Positions 24,615-33,048 are shown, counted from the first letter of the stretch. The stretch: 44,498 nt of DNA from Gammaproteobacteria bacterium (GCA_003247835.1 QJYB01000121.1:1-44498); one strand, 5' to 3'. Program-made: numbers and translations. Notes: generated by a model from the sequence alone, not told the origin.

Positions 24615-25871
24615 ATGACCGATTCCGCCGCATCCACGGACCCCGTCGGCCCGAGGCGTCCCTGGGACGCCTTCCGCTACCGCGACTACCGCCTGCTGTG
24701 GGCCGCCCTGGTCACCGCCTCCATCGTCATCTGGATGAGAATCCTCGGCACCGCGCAGTGGCTGCTCGACGAGACCGGATCGGCCACGCTGGTCGGCTTC
24801 ATCGGCGTCGTGCAGCTGGTGGTGCAGATTCCCGCCCTTCTATGGGGTGGCACCCTGGCCGATCAGCTCGATCGCAGGCGCCTGATGGGCATTGCCCACG
24901 CCACCACCGCAGCCGTGCTGCTCGCTCTGGGCGCGCTCAACGCCCAGGACGTGTTGACCCCGGCCATGGTCTACGTGGGCATCGCGGTCACCGCGGCCTC
25001 GCAGATGTTCGCGAGTCCCGCAAGATCGGCCCTGGTCCCGGTAGTGATTCCGAAGCAGAAGCTCATGCTGGCCGCGTCCACGGATACCGCTTCTCAGAAC
25101 GGCAGCGCCATTGTCGGACCGCTGATCTTCGCGGCAGTGGCCGTGGAGCTCGGACTGTCCGCGACCTTTCTGCTGGCAGGCACCATATCGCTCGCCGCCG
25201 CCGGGTTGTCGTTCGGCATCCGTGCGCCCGGTCGGGCGGCAACCACCGGCGACGAACCAGTCGGGTCCCGGGTTCAGCAGACCATCGCCGGACTCCGCTA
25301 CGTATCGAAGCACCCCATCCTGCCCGGCCTGTTTCTGCTGGACGCCGGGATCACCGTCGCGTCGTTCTACCGGGAGATACTGCCTGTCCTGGCCCTGGGC
25401 CTGTTCGCGGGGGGTGCCAGCGCGACCGGCATCCTCGGCGCGGCGAATTCCACCGGCGCCATTCTCGGCTCTTTCCTGGCGCTGACGCTGGTGTGGTATC
25501 GACGCAAGGGCATGCTCGTGCTGTATGCCTCGTTCGCCTACGGCTTCATTCTGTTCGGCTTCGGTGCCGCTACCACACTCTGGTTCGGAGCCTTCATGAT
25601 CGCCGCGCTCGGCGCCGCGGATGCGGTGACGGTGGCGGTCCGTCAGACCACCGTCATGCTCACCACACCGGACCATATGCGCGGTCGCGCCTTCGCGCTG
25701 ATGATCCTGGCCGCACAGACCGCCAACAACGTGGGTACCATCTGGGTGGGCGTCTGGGCCGGAGCCATCGGTGCGGCGAACACCATGATGCTCGGCGGGG
25801 TGATCTCCGTGCTCGCCACCGCACTGATCTGGCGCCTGTGGCGGCCGATCAGGGAGTTCAGCTCCGATTGA
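24615..25871 (+). CDS. MFS transporter, EntS/DHA3-like
   Basis: This 418-residue major facilitator has the EntS/MFS_3 layout: DAFRYRDYRLLWAALVTASI at the N-terminus, the loop 2-3 motif WGGTLADQLDRRRLMGIAHA, ASQMFASPARSALVPVVIPK (helix 4-5), and the C-half VAVRQTTVMLTTPDHMRGRA. Proteins of this branch export siderophores or drugs. No siderophore biosynthesis gene is in the window, so the substrate remains open. The ATG at 24615 is divergent from the bactofilin gene across 157 bases. The stop is close to, and convergent with, the DUF4136 lipoprotein gene. Confidence 0.87.
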   Translation: MTDSAASTDPVGPRRPWDAFRYRDYRLLWAALVTASIVIWMRILGTAQWLLDETGSATLVGFIGVVQLVVQIPALLWGGTLADQLDRRRLMGIAHATTAAVLLALGALNAQDVLTPAMVYVGIAVTAASQMFASPARSALVPVVIPKQKLMLAASTDTASQNGSAIVGPLIFAAVAVELGLSATFLLAGTISLAAAGLSFGIRAPGRAATTGDEPVGSRVQQTIAGLRYVSKHPILPGLFLLDAGITVASFYREILPVLALGLFAGGASATGILGAANSTGAILGSFLALTLVWYRRKGMLVLYASFAYGFILFGFGAATTLWFGAFMIAALGAADAVTVAVRQTTVMLTTPDHMRGRAFALMILAAQTANNVGTIWVGVWAGAIGAANTMMLGGVISVLATALIWRLWRPIREFSSD

Positions 25872-25883
25872 ACCGGATCGAAT

Positions 25884-26447
25884 CTACCTGAGCCGACGCA
25901 GCGGGAAGTCCGCGAAGATCGTCGCAATGCTGCCGATCGCGTCGTTCTGCTCGTAGGTGAGATCGTGATCTTTGAGCCGCTGCGTCGAGACGGCCTCCCA
26001 CACCAGCTGATTGCGTTCCTCGTCGACCACGTCCACGTGCAGCGTGCTCTCCGTGTACTGACGGATGTCGGTGTCATAGCCGGTCCAGACGCCGTAAGGA
26101 TGCCGGTACATGCCATAACCCACGTCGATCGCCGGTCCCTGGCGCCCTTCGATCACCTCTCGGGACTCCACGAAGAAGTTGACCCGCAGGTCCGGGTTCG
26201 CCGCCTCGTAGGTGTATCCCAGGGATTCGAGCTCCCGTCGGACCGCCTGTTTCAGATTCTGACTCAACACCGTGATGGTGCCATCCGGCCGATCGGTGCC
26301 CAGCGGCTCGTAGAAGGCGAAGGTCTGAAAGGTGGAGAAATCCGCCCCGGGATCCCGCGCCACGCTCACCCTCGGCGACGATACACAGCCCGTCGCCAGC
26401 GCCAGTGAGATAACACCCAGCACCACCAGGTTCATGGTTCGCCGCAC
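25884..26447 (-). CDS. DUF4136 family lipoprotein
   Basis: This lipoprotein of about 187 residues has lipobox LATGC. The DUF4136 pattern is clear: VARDPGADFSTFQTFAFYEP, then AVRRELESLGYTYEAANPDL(RVNF) and the late HVDVVDEERNQLVWEAVST. The function of the family is unknown; members are envelope-anchored. I choose GTG at 26447 (MRRTMNLVVLGVISLALATGC, quoted as MRRTMNLVVLG) because AGGAG lies 7 bases upstream and it gives a compact basic n-region. An ATG at 26474 and one at 26435 are alternatives. It is convergent with the EntS-like MFS gene. Confidence 0.86.
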   Translation of the reverse strand: MRRTMNLVVLGVISLALATGCVSSPRVSVARDPGADFSTFQTFAFYEPLGTDRPDGTITVLSQNLKQAVRRELESLGYTYEAANPDLRVNFFVESREVIEGRQGPAIDVGYGMYRHPYGVWTGYDTDIRQYTESTLHVDVVDEERNQLVWEAVSTQRLKDHDLTYEQNDAIGSIATIFADFPLRRLR

Positions 26448-26574
26448 GCTCGACTCCTGATCAACATTCACCATGACAGGTTAGAGTGCGGTCTCCCTCG
26501 ATGAATCCGTACTTTCCCGTGCAGACTTCCTGCAGATAATGAGAAACAAGTTAATAAATCTCCATATCCACCTG

Positions 26575-26589
26575 AAAAATAGTATTTTT
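26575..26589. repeat. AT-rich palindrome upstream of the ECF sigma gene
   Basis: The sequence AAAAATA-G-TATTTTT is a perfect 15-base palindrome inside an AT-rich island (about 26530-26600) in otherwise GC-rich DNA. It lies about 110 bases before the sigma factor start and about 130 bases from the start of the divergent DUF4136 gene. It could be an UP-element, a regulator site or the DUF4136 promoter region. Confidence 0.45.
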
Positions 26590-26698
26590 TTCTCGTTCGA
26601 AATCCAACCGATCAGGCACGTGCCTGGTCCCGGACCGCAACCCCGCTATCCTTCCGGCGTGCAGATCCGTCTTCGAGGTAAAACAAACGGAGACCACC

Positions 26699-27667
26699 AT
26701 GGGACGAACACCGATCGACGACACGGACGCGCGCACGCTGCGCGACCACTGGTTCCGGTACCTGGACACCCTGGAGCCACTGCGTCCCGAGCTCTACGGC
26801 TACTGCCGGAGGCTCACCGGATCCGTGTGGGACGCCGAGGATCTGGTTCAGGACACGTTGCTCAAGGGTTTCGCCATGACCGCCAGAGGCGATTTTCACG
26901 GGCCGGACAGTCCGGTGCGCAACGCCCGGGCCTATCTCTTCCGTACTGCGACCAACGGCTGGATCGATACTCAGCGCCGACTGGCGCGCGTGGTTTCTGA
27001 TTCGGAGCCGGTCGAATCCACAGCGCCCAGCGTCGACACCGTGGTCACGCGTGAAGCTGTCACCCAGGCGCGTGCCCGGACCTCGGCGGCGGAGTTTGCA
27101 AGTCTGCTGCTGAAGGACGTGTACGACTTCACCCTGGAAGAGATTGCCGACTTCGTCGGCACAACGACGGGTACCGTCAAGTCGGCCCTGCATCGAGCCA
27201 GACAGAAAGTCAGGGAGGAAGTCATGTCCGTGCCTGCGGCCGAGGACGCCGATCGCGCGCTCGCTGCCGCGTTCGCAGATGCCATCAACTCCCAGGACGT
27301 GGATCGTGTGCTGGGGATGATGGCGGAGACCCTGCAGATCATCGTCGCGAACGTAGGTGGGGGCCGTGGGAAAAGCCGGCTGTGGACGGAGCCCACCGTC
27401 GCCGCGGCTTCGACCGCCGCGTGTACCGAGGTAGACGGTCGCTGGGTGGTGATTCTGAGCAAGAATGGCAGGCTCTACGACGTTCTGGGTCTTGCCGGCG
27501 ACGACGGCAGACTCACCCGCCTCACCGATTACTGCTATGCGCCGGATGTGCTCGCCGAGGTGGCCGAACGGCTGGATTACCCGTACGACCGGTCCGGCTA
27601 CCACCAGGCGGCGCACATCCTGCCCGGCATGATCGACACCACGACCCTGCCCTGGCGGCACAACTGA
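26699..27667 (+). CDS. ECF-type RNA polymerase sigma factor with C-terminal SnoaL-like extension
   Basis: This 322-residue protein has sigma region 2 at about 30-95 (ELYGYCRRLTGSVWDAEDLV, NARAYLFRTATNGWIDTQRR) and region 4 at about 125-175 (LLLKDVYDFTLEEIADFVGT, TTGTVKSALHRARQKVREEV). A C-terminal domain of about 140 residues follows (AFADAINSQDVDRVLGMMAE). This layout fits ECF groups such as ECF41, whose SnoaL-like tail controls activity in place of a separate anti-sigma factor. The usual LPPRQR start of region 4 is altered (RARTSAAEF). No anti-sigma gene is adjacent, which fits. The ATG at 26699 has GGAGACC upstream. The target genes are unknown. Confidence 0.86.
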   Translation: MGRTPIDDTDARTLRDHWFRYLDTLEPLRPELYGYCRRLTGSVWDAEDLVQDTLLKGFAMTARGDFHGPDSPVRNARAYLFRTATNGWIDTQRRLARVVSDSEPVESTAPSVDTVVTREAVTQARARTSAAEFASLLLKDVYDFTLEEIADFVGTTTGTVKSALHRARQKVREEVMSVPAAEDADRALAAAFADAINSQDVDRVLGMMAETLQIIVANVGGGRGKSRLWTEPTVAAASTAACTEVDGRWVVILSKNGRLYDVLGLAGDDGRLTRLTDYCYAPDVLAEVAERLDYPYDRSGYHQAAHILPGMIDTTTLPWRHN

Positions 27668-27677
27668 GGCGGCTGCG

Positions 27678-29537
27678 TCAGCCGCTGTAACAGACACTGA
27701 CGGCGAGCTCGCCCTTGCTCTTTACGGCGCGGTACTTCTCGAAGAAGAGCGTATCGATCTTCTTCGCGTCGGCGGGTTGGTCGGCACGCCGGTAGCGGTC
27801 GTACTGGCGCGGTCCGCCGTTGTATGCCGCGTAGGTGGCCCGGGCAAGATTGTCCACGGAGCCGGTTTTCGCGTCCTCCCGGTTACCGATGGCGTAACGG
27901 TTCAGGTGGTGCTCGAGGATGTCCGCCCCAGCACGGGCGTTGTAGACGATGTCCCAGCGCAGACCCTGCAGGTCGTAGAAACCACGCCAGACCTTGGGGT
28001 TGATCTGCATCATGCCGATGTCACCGGTACTCGACTGCATGGGCACGCGCTTGTCGGCCCTGACCACGAACTGGCGCCAGCAGCTCTCCTGCCACGCGGC
28101 AGCGAACACGAGGTTGCGATACACCGGCTGATACTTTCCGTCCAGCGGGTTGGTCCTGAGCTGTTCCGTCACCGCGTAGCTCAGGACCTTCTGCACCATG
28201 GGCAGGTAGTCGCGCACATCGGCGGATTTCGGCACCCAGTTGTTGAGGCGTTTGGCCACCGCCGGATCGAAGCCGGTGGCGGCCGCTGCCGTCGGGATCA
28301 GCCAGGCCAGCAGTCCATCCAGCAGTATCCCGGCTTCCCGCGAGGAGGTCTCGAACAGGTATTCGGGGGACGGCAGCGGCGCACCGAAGCCGAAGGAGCG
28401 GCGCAGCTCGGCGTCCACCCCGTCGTCGTACTGGAGCGGATCCGCCGGATCTTCCGGAATCAGGATCCGCGCCAGCCGTCTCAGTCCCGCGCTGGACACC
28501 TCGACACCCGCCGCCGGGCCCAGACCATCCAGGGCCTTGAGCGCGTCACCGGCGCCGATGAAGGTCAGGTAACGCAGGGCATCCGCCTGACTGTCCTGAT
28601 ACGCGGACGCCGCCAGCAGCAGTGGGGTGAGTCCTTCCCAGGCATCCAGGAACAGCTGCCGTGCCGGATCCACCGCCGAGCGTCGTTCCTCACCGAGCAC
28701 GGTGATGAGCTTGCGGCGCAGCTCGACCAGAATGTCGAGCATGGGAGTCGCGTCGTCGATCCCGCCGGTACGGGCAACGGATTTCATCGCGTAGGTGAAA
28801 AAGGCATCCACATCATCGAGTCGGCGCTCGAGCTGCTCGAGTTCCGCGGGGCTCAGCACGGGTTCCCGGCCCACGGCCACCGGCGGCAGCGGTGTGTAGT
28901 CCACACCCAGTGTCACGCCGATGCGACCATCCCCGACCGCCACCTGGCGGATGCGGACGTCGTTCAGTCGGCTGCTATCCGGGCTGCCGTCAGGAGCACC
29001 GAGCATGAGCGCCAGAAAGGCGCTCAGCTGCTCGATGGGCTGGGCAAAATCGATGCGGGTTTCCTTCAGGCGTGCCGGCAGAAACTGGTCGAGCCAGCCA
29101 CCGACCGTGGTGGAGAGCGCATCGGTAGAGCCATCAGGTCTGAGCGCCCGCCACTGGGTGATCCGCACGACGATGCTCTTCCGGTCCGGACCCACTGACG
29201 GTACCTGGACGAACTCGATCTCTCCCCGCCAGTCGAGGGCCAGCACGCACCGGCCCATCATGGGCCGGCCTGCCCGTGCCCACGCCGACGTGCGCAGCAG
29301 CAGACGCCCGGGCGCGGTGGTGAGTCTTGGATTGCCGAGCTCGAGAAACTGACAGCCGGTCTGATCATCGTTGACCCGGATCGTGCCACCGGCACCGGTG
29401 AACGCCTGCTGTTTGAGGGTCGACTCGATCAGGCGGGTTTCCAGCGACAGGGACACATCGGCCTGATCGGCGACAGCGGCTGTCGCGATCAGCCCGCCGA
29501 CGATCAGGTACAGCACAGCAGGGATACGTGCACGCAT
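27678..29537 (-). CDS. Lytic transglycosylase domain protein
   Basis: This 619-residue exported protein has a signal peptide to about residue 23 (MRARIPAVLYLIVGGLIATA). A large N-terminal and middle region without a recognised fold follows (about 25-450). The C-terminal SLT (GH23-like) domain has AAAWQESCWRQF with catalytic Glu484, then STGDIGMMQINPKVWRGFYD, NARAGADILEHHLNRY and ATYAAYNGGPRQYDRY. It should cleave peptidoglycan glycan strands in the periplasm. The N-terminal part (FAGAGGTIRV-like, LALDWRGEIEFVQVPSVG) might bind envelope ligands. It lies 42 bases after the phosphatidylcholine synthase gene on the same strand, so the two may share a transcript. Confidence 0.88.
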   Translation of the reverse strand: MRARIPAVLYLIVGGLIATAAVADQADVSLSLETRLIESTLKQQAFTGAGGTIRVNDDQTGCQFLELGNPRLTTAPGRLLLRTSAWARAGRPMMGRCVLALDWRGEIEFVQVPSVGPDRKSIVVRITQWRALRPDGSTDALSTTVGGWLDQFLPARLKETRIDFAQPIEQLSAFLALMLGAPDGSPDSSRLNDVRIRQVAVGDGRIGVTLGVDYTPLPPVAVGREPVLSPAELEQLERRLDDVDAFFTYAMKSVARTGGIDDATPMLDILVELRRKLITVLGEERRSAVDPARQLFLDAWEGLTPLLLAASAYQDSQADALRYLTFIGAGDALKALDGLGPAAGVEVSSAGLRRLARILIPEDPADPLQYDDGVDAELRRSFGFGAPLPSPEYLFETSSREAGILLDGLLAWLIPTAAAATGFDPAVAKRLNNWVPKSADVRDYLPMVQKVLSYAVTEQLRTNPLDGKYQPVYRNLVFAAAWQESCWRQFVVRADKRVPMQSSTGDIGMMQINPKVWRGFYDLQGLRWDIVYNARAGADILEHHLNRYAIGNREDAKTGSVDNLARATYAAYNGGPRQYDRYRRADQPADAKKIDTLFFEKYRAVKSKGELAVSVCYSG

Positions 29538-29579
29538 GGCACCGTCCGCTCCGGGGGAGAACGGGCCCTACTATAACAA

Positions 29580-30263
29580 TCAGACCTGTCTGTAGTGCAG
29601 GTAGAAGGAGTACGCCAGATACCACGCGGGATAGGCGAGCGAGACGTACACCCAGACGGGTGCCGTCTGCGGGTGAAGAATGAGCCAGAGGCAGACGAGC
29701 CCCCAGAGCATACCGCCACCGATGCCGACCCACCGGCCCTCGGGGTTCCGGTTGGGATACAGATACCGTACCGGCCAGAACGTCATGAGCGCGAAACCGG
29801 CGACCAGCGCTCCGGCCACCGCACCTGGCGGTCTGAGAAAGAACAGATAGAACGCCACGACGTTCCAGTAGGAAGGAAAGCCGGTAAAGAACCCGTCCCT
29901 GGTCTTGGCCGCCTCCGAGCAGAATCCATAGGCGGAAGCGATCAGCGTCAGCGCCAGCAACGGCTGCCAGGCCGGCGGCAGCAGGTCCTGCTGATAGATC
30001 AGACACACCGGAACGAACGTGTAATTGAGGTAGTCGATGATGTCATCGAGCTTGCGGCCGGAGAACTGCGGCGTGTAGACGTCCACGCGGGCACGGCGCG
30101 CCAGCACACCATCCGTGGCATCGACGACGAACGCCACGAGCAGCCACATGAAGACGTCCAGCGGCCGGTCGTCCAGCAGGGCACGCACGCCGAGCGCCGC
30201 GCAGACCAGACCCGTGGACGTATAGCAGTGCGCCATCCACGCAAGCATGATCGATCGATTCAC
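29580..30263 (-). CDS. pcs: Phosphatidylcholine synthase (CDP-alcohol phosphatidyltransferase family)
   Basis: This 227-residue integral membrane enzyme has the CDP-alcohol phosphotransferase signature in the Pcs spacing. Asp48-x2-Asp51-Gly52-x2-Ala55-Arg56 is followed after 12 residues by Gly69-x3-Asp73-x3-Asp77 (DATDGVLAR ... SGRKLDDIIDYLNY). The 12-residue spacer, in place of the usual 8, is the Pcs hallmark. Pcs condenses CDP-diacylglycerol with choline to give phosphatidylcholine and CMP. Several further hydrophobic helices follow (FVPVCLIYQQDLLP, SYWNVVAFYLFFL). The start is GTG at 30263 with GGAGGGGC upstream, better than the non-canonical longer reading. It diverges from the AhpD-like gene across only 65 bases. 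Confidence 0.86.
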   Translation of the reverse strand: MNRSIMLAWMAHCYTSTGLVCAALGVRALLDDRPLDVFMWLLVAFVVDATDGVLARRARVDVYTPQFSGRKLDDIIDYLNYTFVPVCLIYQQDLLPPAWQPLLALTLIASAYGFCSEAAKTRDGFFTGFPSYWNVVAFYLFFLRPPGAVAGALVAGFALMTFWPVRYLYPNRNPEGRWVGIGGGMLWGLVCLWLILHPQTAPVWVYVSLAYPAWYLAYSFYLHYRQV

Positions 30264-30328
30264 GACGCCCCTCCAAAGACCGTTCCAGGCAGGGTATCTT
30301 GGTCGGACCTGGAGCGGGAGCACAGCCG

Positions 30329-30943
30329 ATGGACAGACAGGATCGCACGACCACCGACGCCTGGGTCAGCCTGCCGACGGAAGCGGACCTTCGCGAACGC
30401 GGTTCCTCCGGCGGACCATACGATTTCGGATTTCTCCCGAACATGGCGCGTCTCATCGCCGCCCACCCCACCATCGGGCCGGCATTCAGCGCTTTGTTCG
30501 GTACCATCATGTTCAGATCGGGCGCACTGGACCGTCGGGAGCGGGAGCTGGTGGCGGCGGTGGCTGCCTCTGCCCAGGACTGCTTCTACTGAACCACCTC
30601 TCACGCAGAGTTTCTGCGTGTGGAAGGCGGTAGCCCGGCTCTGGTCGATGCGCTGGAGCGAGGCTCGTGGGCAGATCTCGATGCGCTCAGCGACCGGGAC
30701 CGCCAGCTCTGCGCCGTCGCCGACAAGCTGTCGCGCACCCCTACGCGCATGGTCGAGACAGACTGGGAGCCGCTGCGGGCGCTCGGTTTCGATGATCGGG
30801 CCTGCCTCGAGGTGGCGCACATCGTCGGCATCTTCAACCACCTGACCCGACTCGCCGACGGCATGGGGCTGAAGCTGGATGCTGCGACCCTGCAGGCATC
30901 GAAGTCCGGAGCGCCACTCACACGAGCCTCTACCACGCGCTGA
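30329..30943 (+). CDS. AhpD/CMD-family peroxidase-related protein, candidate selenoprotein with in-frame TGA at 30590-30592
   Basis: I read one 204-residue gene through an in-frame TGA (residue 88). Before it is RRERELVAAVAASAQDCFY and after it TTSHAEFLRVEGG, so the joined motif is C85-F-Y-U88-T-T-S-H92. In AhpD and TIGR01926-type relatives this is C-x-x-C-x-x-x-H, where the second Cys is the peroxidatic residue. The TGA therefore falls exactly at the catalytic Cys. The downstream part is intact and family-like (FDDRACLEVAHIVGIFNHLT, RLADGMGL) in the same frame to a normal stop at 30943. A hairpin follows the TGA (separate entry). The start is ATG 30329 with a weak GGGAG. It would be a thiol/selenol peroxidase or reductase in the cytoplasm. 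The alternative is a nonsense-mutated pseudogene. Confidence 0.85.
30593..30631 (+). promoter_or_regulatory. Candidate bacterial SECIS element of the AhpD-like gene
   Basis: Immediately after the TGA (30590-30592) is a perfect 8-bp stem, CACGCAGA / TCTGCGTG (30602-30609 with 30613-30620), with loop GTT. The loop starts 17 nt after the TGA and its first base is G. Weaker outer pairing is possible between ACCACCT (30593-30599) and AAGGCGGT (30624-30631). The published bacterial SECIS model asks for 16-37 nt between UGA and apical loop and a G in the first two loop bases; both are met. Confidence 0.75.
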
Positions 30944-30976
30944 CGGTCGCCCTGCCTGCGAGGCCGGCTCAACTTC

Positions 30977-31573
30977 TCAGGCGGGTTCGACGGCGTTCAC
31001 GAGCGTGCGTATGGTCCAGCGTTTGACTGCCAGCGCCTCGGAATCGCTGAGCCGCAGCACGTCCTTGACCACGATTCGGGCTTCCGTGCCAAGGACCAGC
31101 GCCAGCGCGCGGGTCAGCATCTTCAGTTCCCGCGCGCTGACGCGTCCCTTGAGCGGTGCCAGCGCCGCCTCGATGAGTCCGCTCCGCCGGTTCTGGCGCA
31201 TGGGAACGTCGGCTTCTCCTCCAGGCGCAATGGATCGTTCCAGTGCCTTGGCGAGCATCAATCGAAGTGCCGCTTCCTTCTCCGCGATCATCGCGTTCAG
31301 GGCATCGTCCGCCCGCTGTACGCGCTCCACAACGTTCTGCTCGGAGACCGTGGCGAACAGCGTTTCCGGCTCCGGCACGGAAACATCCAGCGAGCTCTCC
31401 AGAAGCAGCGCGTCCACATTCGAGAAGTACCGATACGCAGTGGCGCGGGACACCATGGCCTCCTCCGCCACCTCATCGAGCGTCGGTTTGTCGCCGGCCT
31501 CCAGAAGGCGGGCGGCCGCCCGCAGCAGATCCTTGCGTGTACGCTGTTTCTGACGGGAGCGCGCGCCTGACAT
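30977..31573 (-). CDS. TetR/AcrR-family transcriptional regulator
   Basis: This 198-residue TetR-type repressor has an N-terminal HTH at about 10-60: TRKDLLRAAARLLEAG, then PTLDEVAEEAMVSRATAYRYF, with the classic SRATAYRYF recognition helix. The C-terminal ligand domain (about 65-198) is helical and not specific. Its ATG shares one base with the stop of the upstream SnoaL-like gene (TGATG), so both come from one promoter. That promoter overlaps an 18-bp palindrome at 32026-32043, which suggests autorepression. It is convergent with the AhpD-like gene. Confidence 0.9.
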   Translation of the reverse strand: MSGARSRQKQRTRKDLLRAAARLLEAGDKPTLDEVAEEAMVSRATAYRYFSNVDALLLESSLDVSVPEPETLFATVSEQNVVERVQRADDALNAMIAEKEAALRLMLAKALERSIAPGGEADVPMRQNRRSGLIEAALAPLKGRVSARELKMLTRALALVLGTEARIVVKDVLRLSDSEALAVKRWTIRTLVNAVEPA

Positions 31574-31998
31574 CAGGGCGCCTCATCAGGCAGCTGCCGA
31601 AGGATGGCCGCGAGATCGACCCAGACATTCTCCCGGCGGATGGTTCCCTCATCGAATTCCACCACGTGCAGCAGACGGAATTCCAGCGGGCGATTGCGAC
31701 CCTCGATGCCGAACGGGCGTCCCGGGGCACGGCCACGCCAGACGGACTCGTCGACCAGGAAGTGGTCTCCGTAGAGCCGACGGAGGGTTTCCACCTGCCC
31801 ATCAGCCAGGTCTGCAAACAGCGTTTCGTAGAACGGGCGCACAGACTCACGACCGTGGGCAGGCCCTGCGGGCCAACCGACGATGTCGTGCTCAACGTCG
31901 TCGGCGAGCGTTGCGAGCACACCTTCAACGTCGTCCTGCGCCTCGAAGCGGAAGTGCTCGTCCATGAGCCGATCCATTTCCTGAGTCATCATGCACAT
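31573..31998 (-). CDS. SnoaL/NTF2-like protein
   Basis: This 141-residue protein has the NTF2-like (SnoaL) cone fold pattern: MDRLMDEHFRFEAQDDVEGV, LATLADDVEHDIVGWPAGPA, then GRESVRPFYETLFADLADGQ and late strands FRLLHVVEFDEGTIRRENVW. Such proteins are small isomerases, cyclases or ligand-binding proteins; catalytic identity is not clear. The ATG at 31998 has CAGGAG upstream. It is the first gene of a two-gene operon with the TetR regulator, so its expression probably answers to the TetR ligand, which might be its own substrate. Confidence 0.85.
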   Translation of the reverse strand: MCMMTQEMDRLMDEHFRFEAQDDVEGVLATLADDVEHDIVGWPAGPAHGRESVRPFYETLFADLADGQVETLRRLYGDHFLVDESVWRGRAPGRPFGIEGRNRPLEFRLLHVVEFDEGTIRRENVWVDLAAILRQLPDEAP

Positions 31999-32025
31999 GT
32001 CAACTCCTGAGAAATTATTCTGTTA

Positions 32026-32060
32026 ATGAGAATATAATCTCATAAAGAGGCCCACGTCAA
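32026..32060 (-). promoter_or_regulatory. Sigma-70 promoter with overlapping TetR-type operator
   Basis: On the minus strand TTGACG (32060-32055) is followed after 17 bases by TTATAT (32037-32032), a good sigma-70 promoter for the SnoaL-tetR operon. The -10 region lies inside the 18-base near-perfect palindrome ATGAGAATATAATCTCAT (32026-32043, 16 of 18 bases symmetric). An overlapping imperfect repeat (GAGAAATTATTCT / AGAATATAATCTC) spans 32009-32041. A repressor bound here would block RNA polymerase. Confidence 0.7.
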
Positions 32061-32148
32061 GCCTACTTTATCCGCCAGGTAGTGTCGGCTATGGAGACTG
32101 AGGGCCGGGACGGTGGGAAAGATCCGGAGGATCAGATGGCGTGTGCCG

Positions 32149-33048
32149 TCACCCACCGTCCAGGTAGCGGGCGGTGACCGCCGAATACGCGTCGATGCGC
32201 CGGTCCCGGAAGAACGGCCAGCCGTGCCGCTGCCGGCCGATGGCCGCGAGGTCGAGGGTCTGCACCAGCACCGCCTCCTCGTCCACCGGTGCCCTGCACA
32301 GGATGCGGCCATCCGGCGCCGCTACGAAGCTCTGACCCCAGAACTGGATGCCCCCCTCCCCGCGCGGGTCCGGCTCGAACCCGGTGCGGTTGACCGCCAC
32401 CACGTAGCAGCCGTTGGCGATGGCGTGTGAGCGCTGGATGGTTTCCCAGGCCGCGTGCTGCGCAGCCTTCACGTCATCGGCTTCTTCCGGGTGCCAGCCG
32501 ATGGCGGTCGGATAGAACAGCACATCGGCCCCCTGCAGGGCTGTCAGCCGCGCGGCTTCCGGATACCACTGGTCCCAGCAGATGAGCACCCCCAGCTTGG
32601 CTCTTGGGGTGACAAACGTTTTGAAACCGAGATCACCAGGAGCGAAGTAGTACTTCTCGTAGTACCGGGGATCGTCCGGGATGTGCATCTTCCGGTACTT
32701 GCCCTGATAGCCGCGCGTGCCGTCCAGCACCGCGGTGGTGTTGTGGTACAGGCCCGGCGCCCGCCGCTCGAAGAGGCTCGCGATGATGGTGACGTCGTGG
32801 GCTTTCGCGAGCTCGGCGAAGGCGTCGCTGGTCGGGCCGGGAATGGGCTCCGCCAGCGCGAAGTGACGCTCGTCCTCGCTCTGGCAGAAGTAACGCGACC
32901 GGAACAGCTCCTGCAGGCAGATGACCTCCGCGCCCTGGTCGATGGCCTCCCGCGTGCGCGCGAGTGCCTTCTCCATGTTCTCCGCGGGATTCTCGGAGCA
33001 GCGCATCTGCACCAGGCCGACACACACGGATTGGGAGCCAGCTGTCAC
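32149..33048 (-). CDS. aguB: N-carbamoylputrescine amidase
   Basis: This 299-residue nitrilase-superfamily enzyme hydrolyses N-carbamoylputrescine to putrescine, CO2 and ammonia. The catalytic triad is visible: Glu47 in CLQELFRSRYF, Lys120 in KYRKMHIPDDP and Cys157 in LGVLICWDQWYPEA. The line GWPFFRDRRIDAY near the C-terminus is typical of AguB. The start is GTG at 33048, overlapping the speA stop by 4 bases (GTGA), so translation is coupled. It is the last gene of the polyamine operon and completes the arginine-agmatine-putrescine route with SpeA and AguA encoded upstream. Confidence 0.94.
   Translation of the reverse strand: MTAGSQSVCVGLVQMRCSENPAENMEKALARTREAIDQGAEVICLQELFRSRYFCQSEDERHFALAEPIPGPTSDAFAELAKAHDVTIIASLFERRAPGLYHNTTAVLDGTRGYQGKYRKMHIPDDPRYYEKYYFAPGDLGFKTFVTPRAKLGVLICWDQWYPEAARLTALQGADVLFYPTAIGWHPEEADDVKAAQHAAWETIQRSHAIANGCYVVAVNRTGFEPDPRGEGGIQFWGQSFVAAPDGRILCRAPVDEEAVLVQTLDLAAIGRQRHGWPFFRDRRIDAYSAVTARYLDGG

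Noticed and set aside
30299..30592. Calling the AhpD-like 5' part as a complete 87-97 residue gene
   Set aside because: It would end in the middle of the catalytic motif; the frame continues with the rest of the domain.
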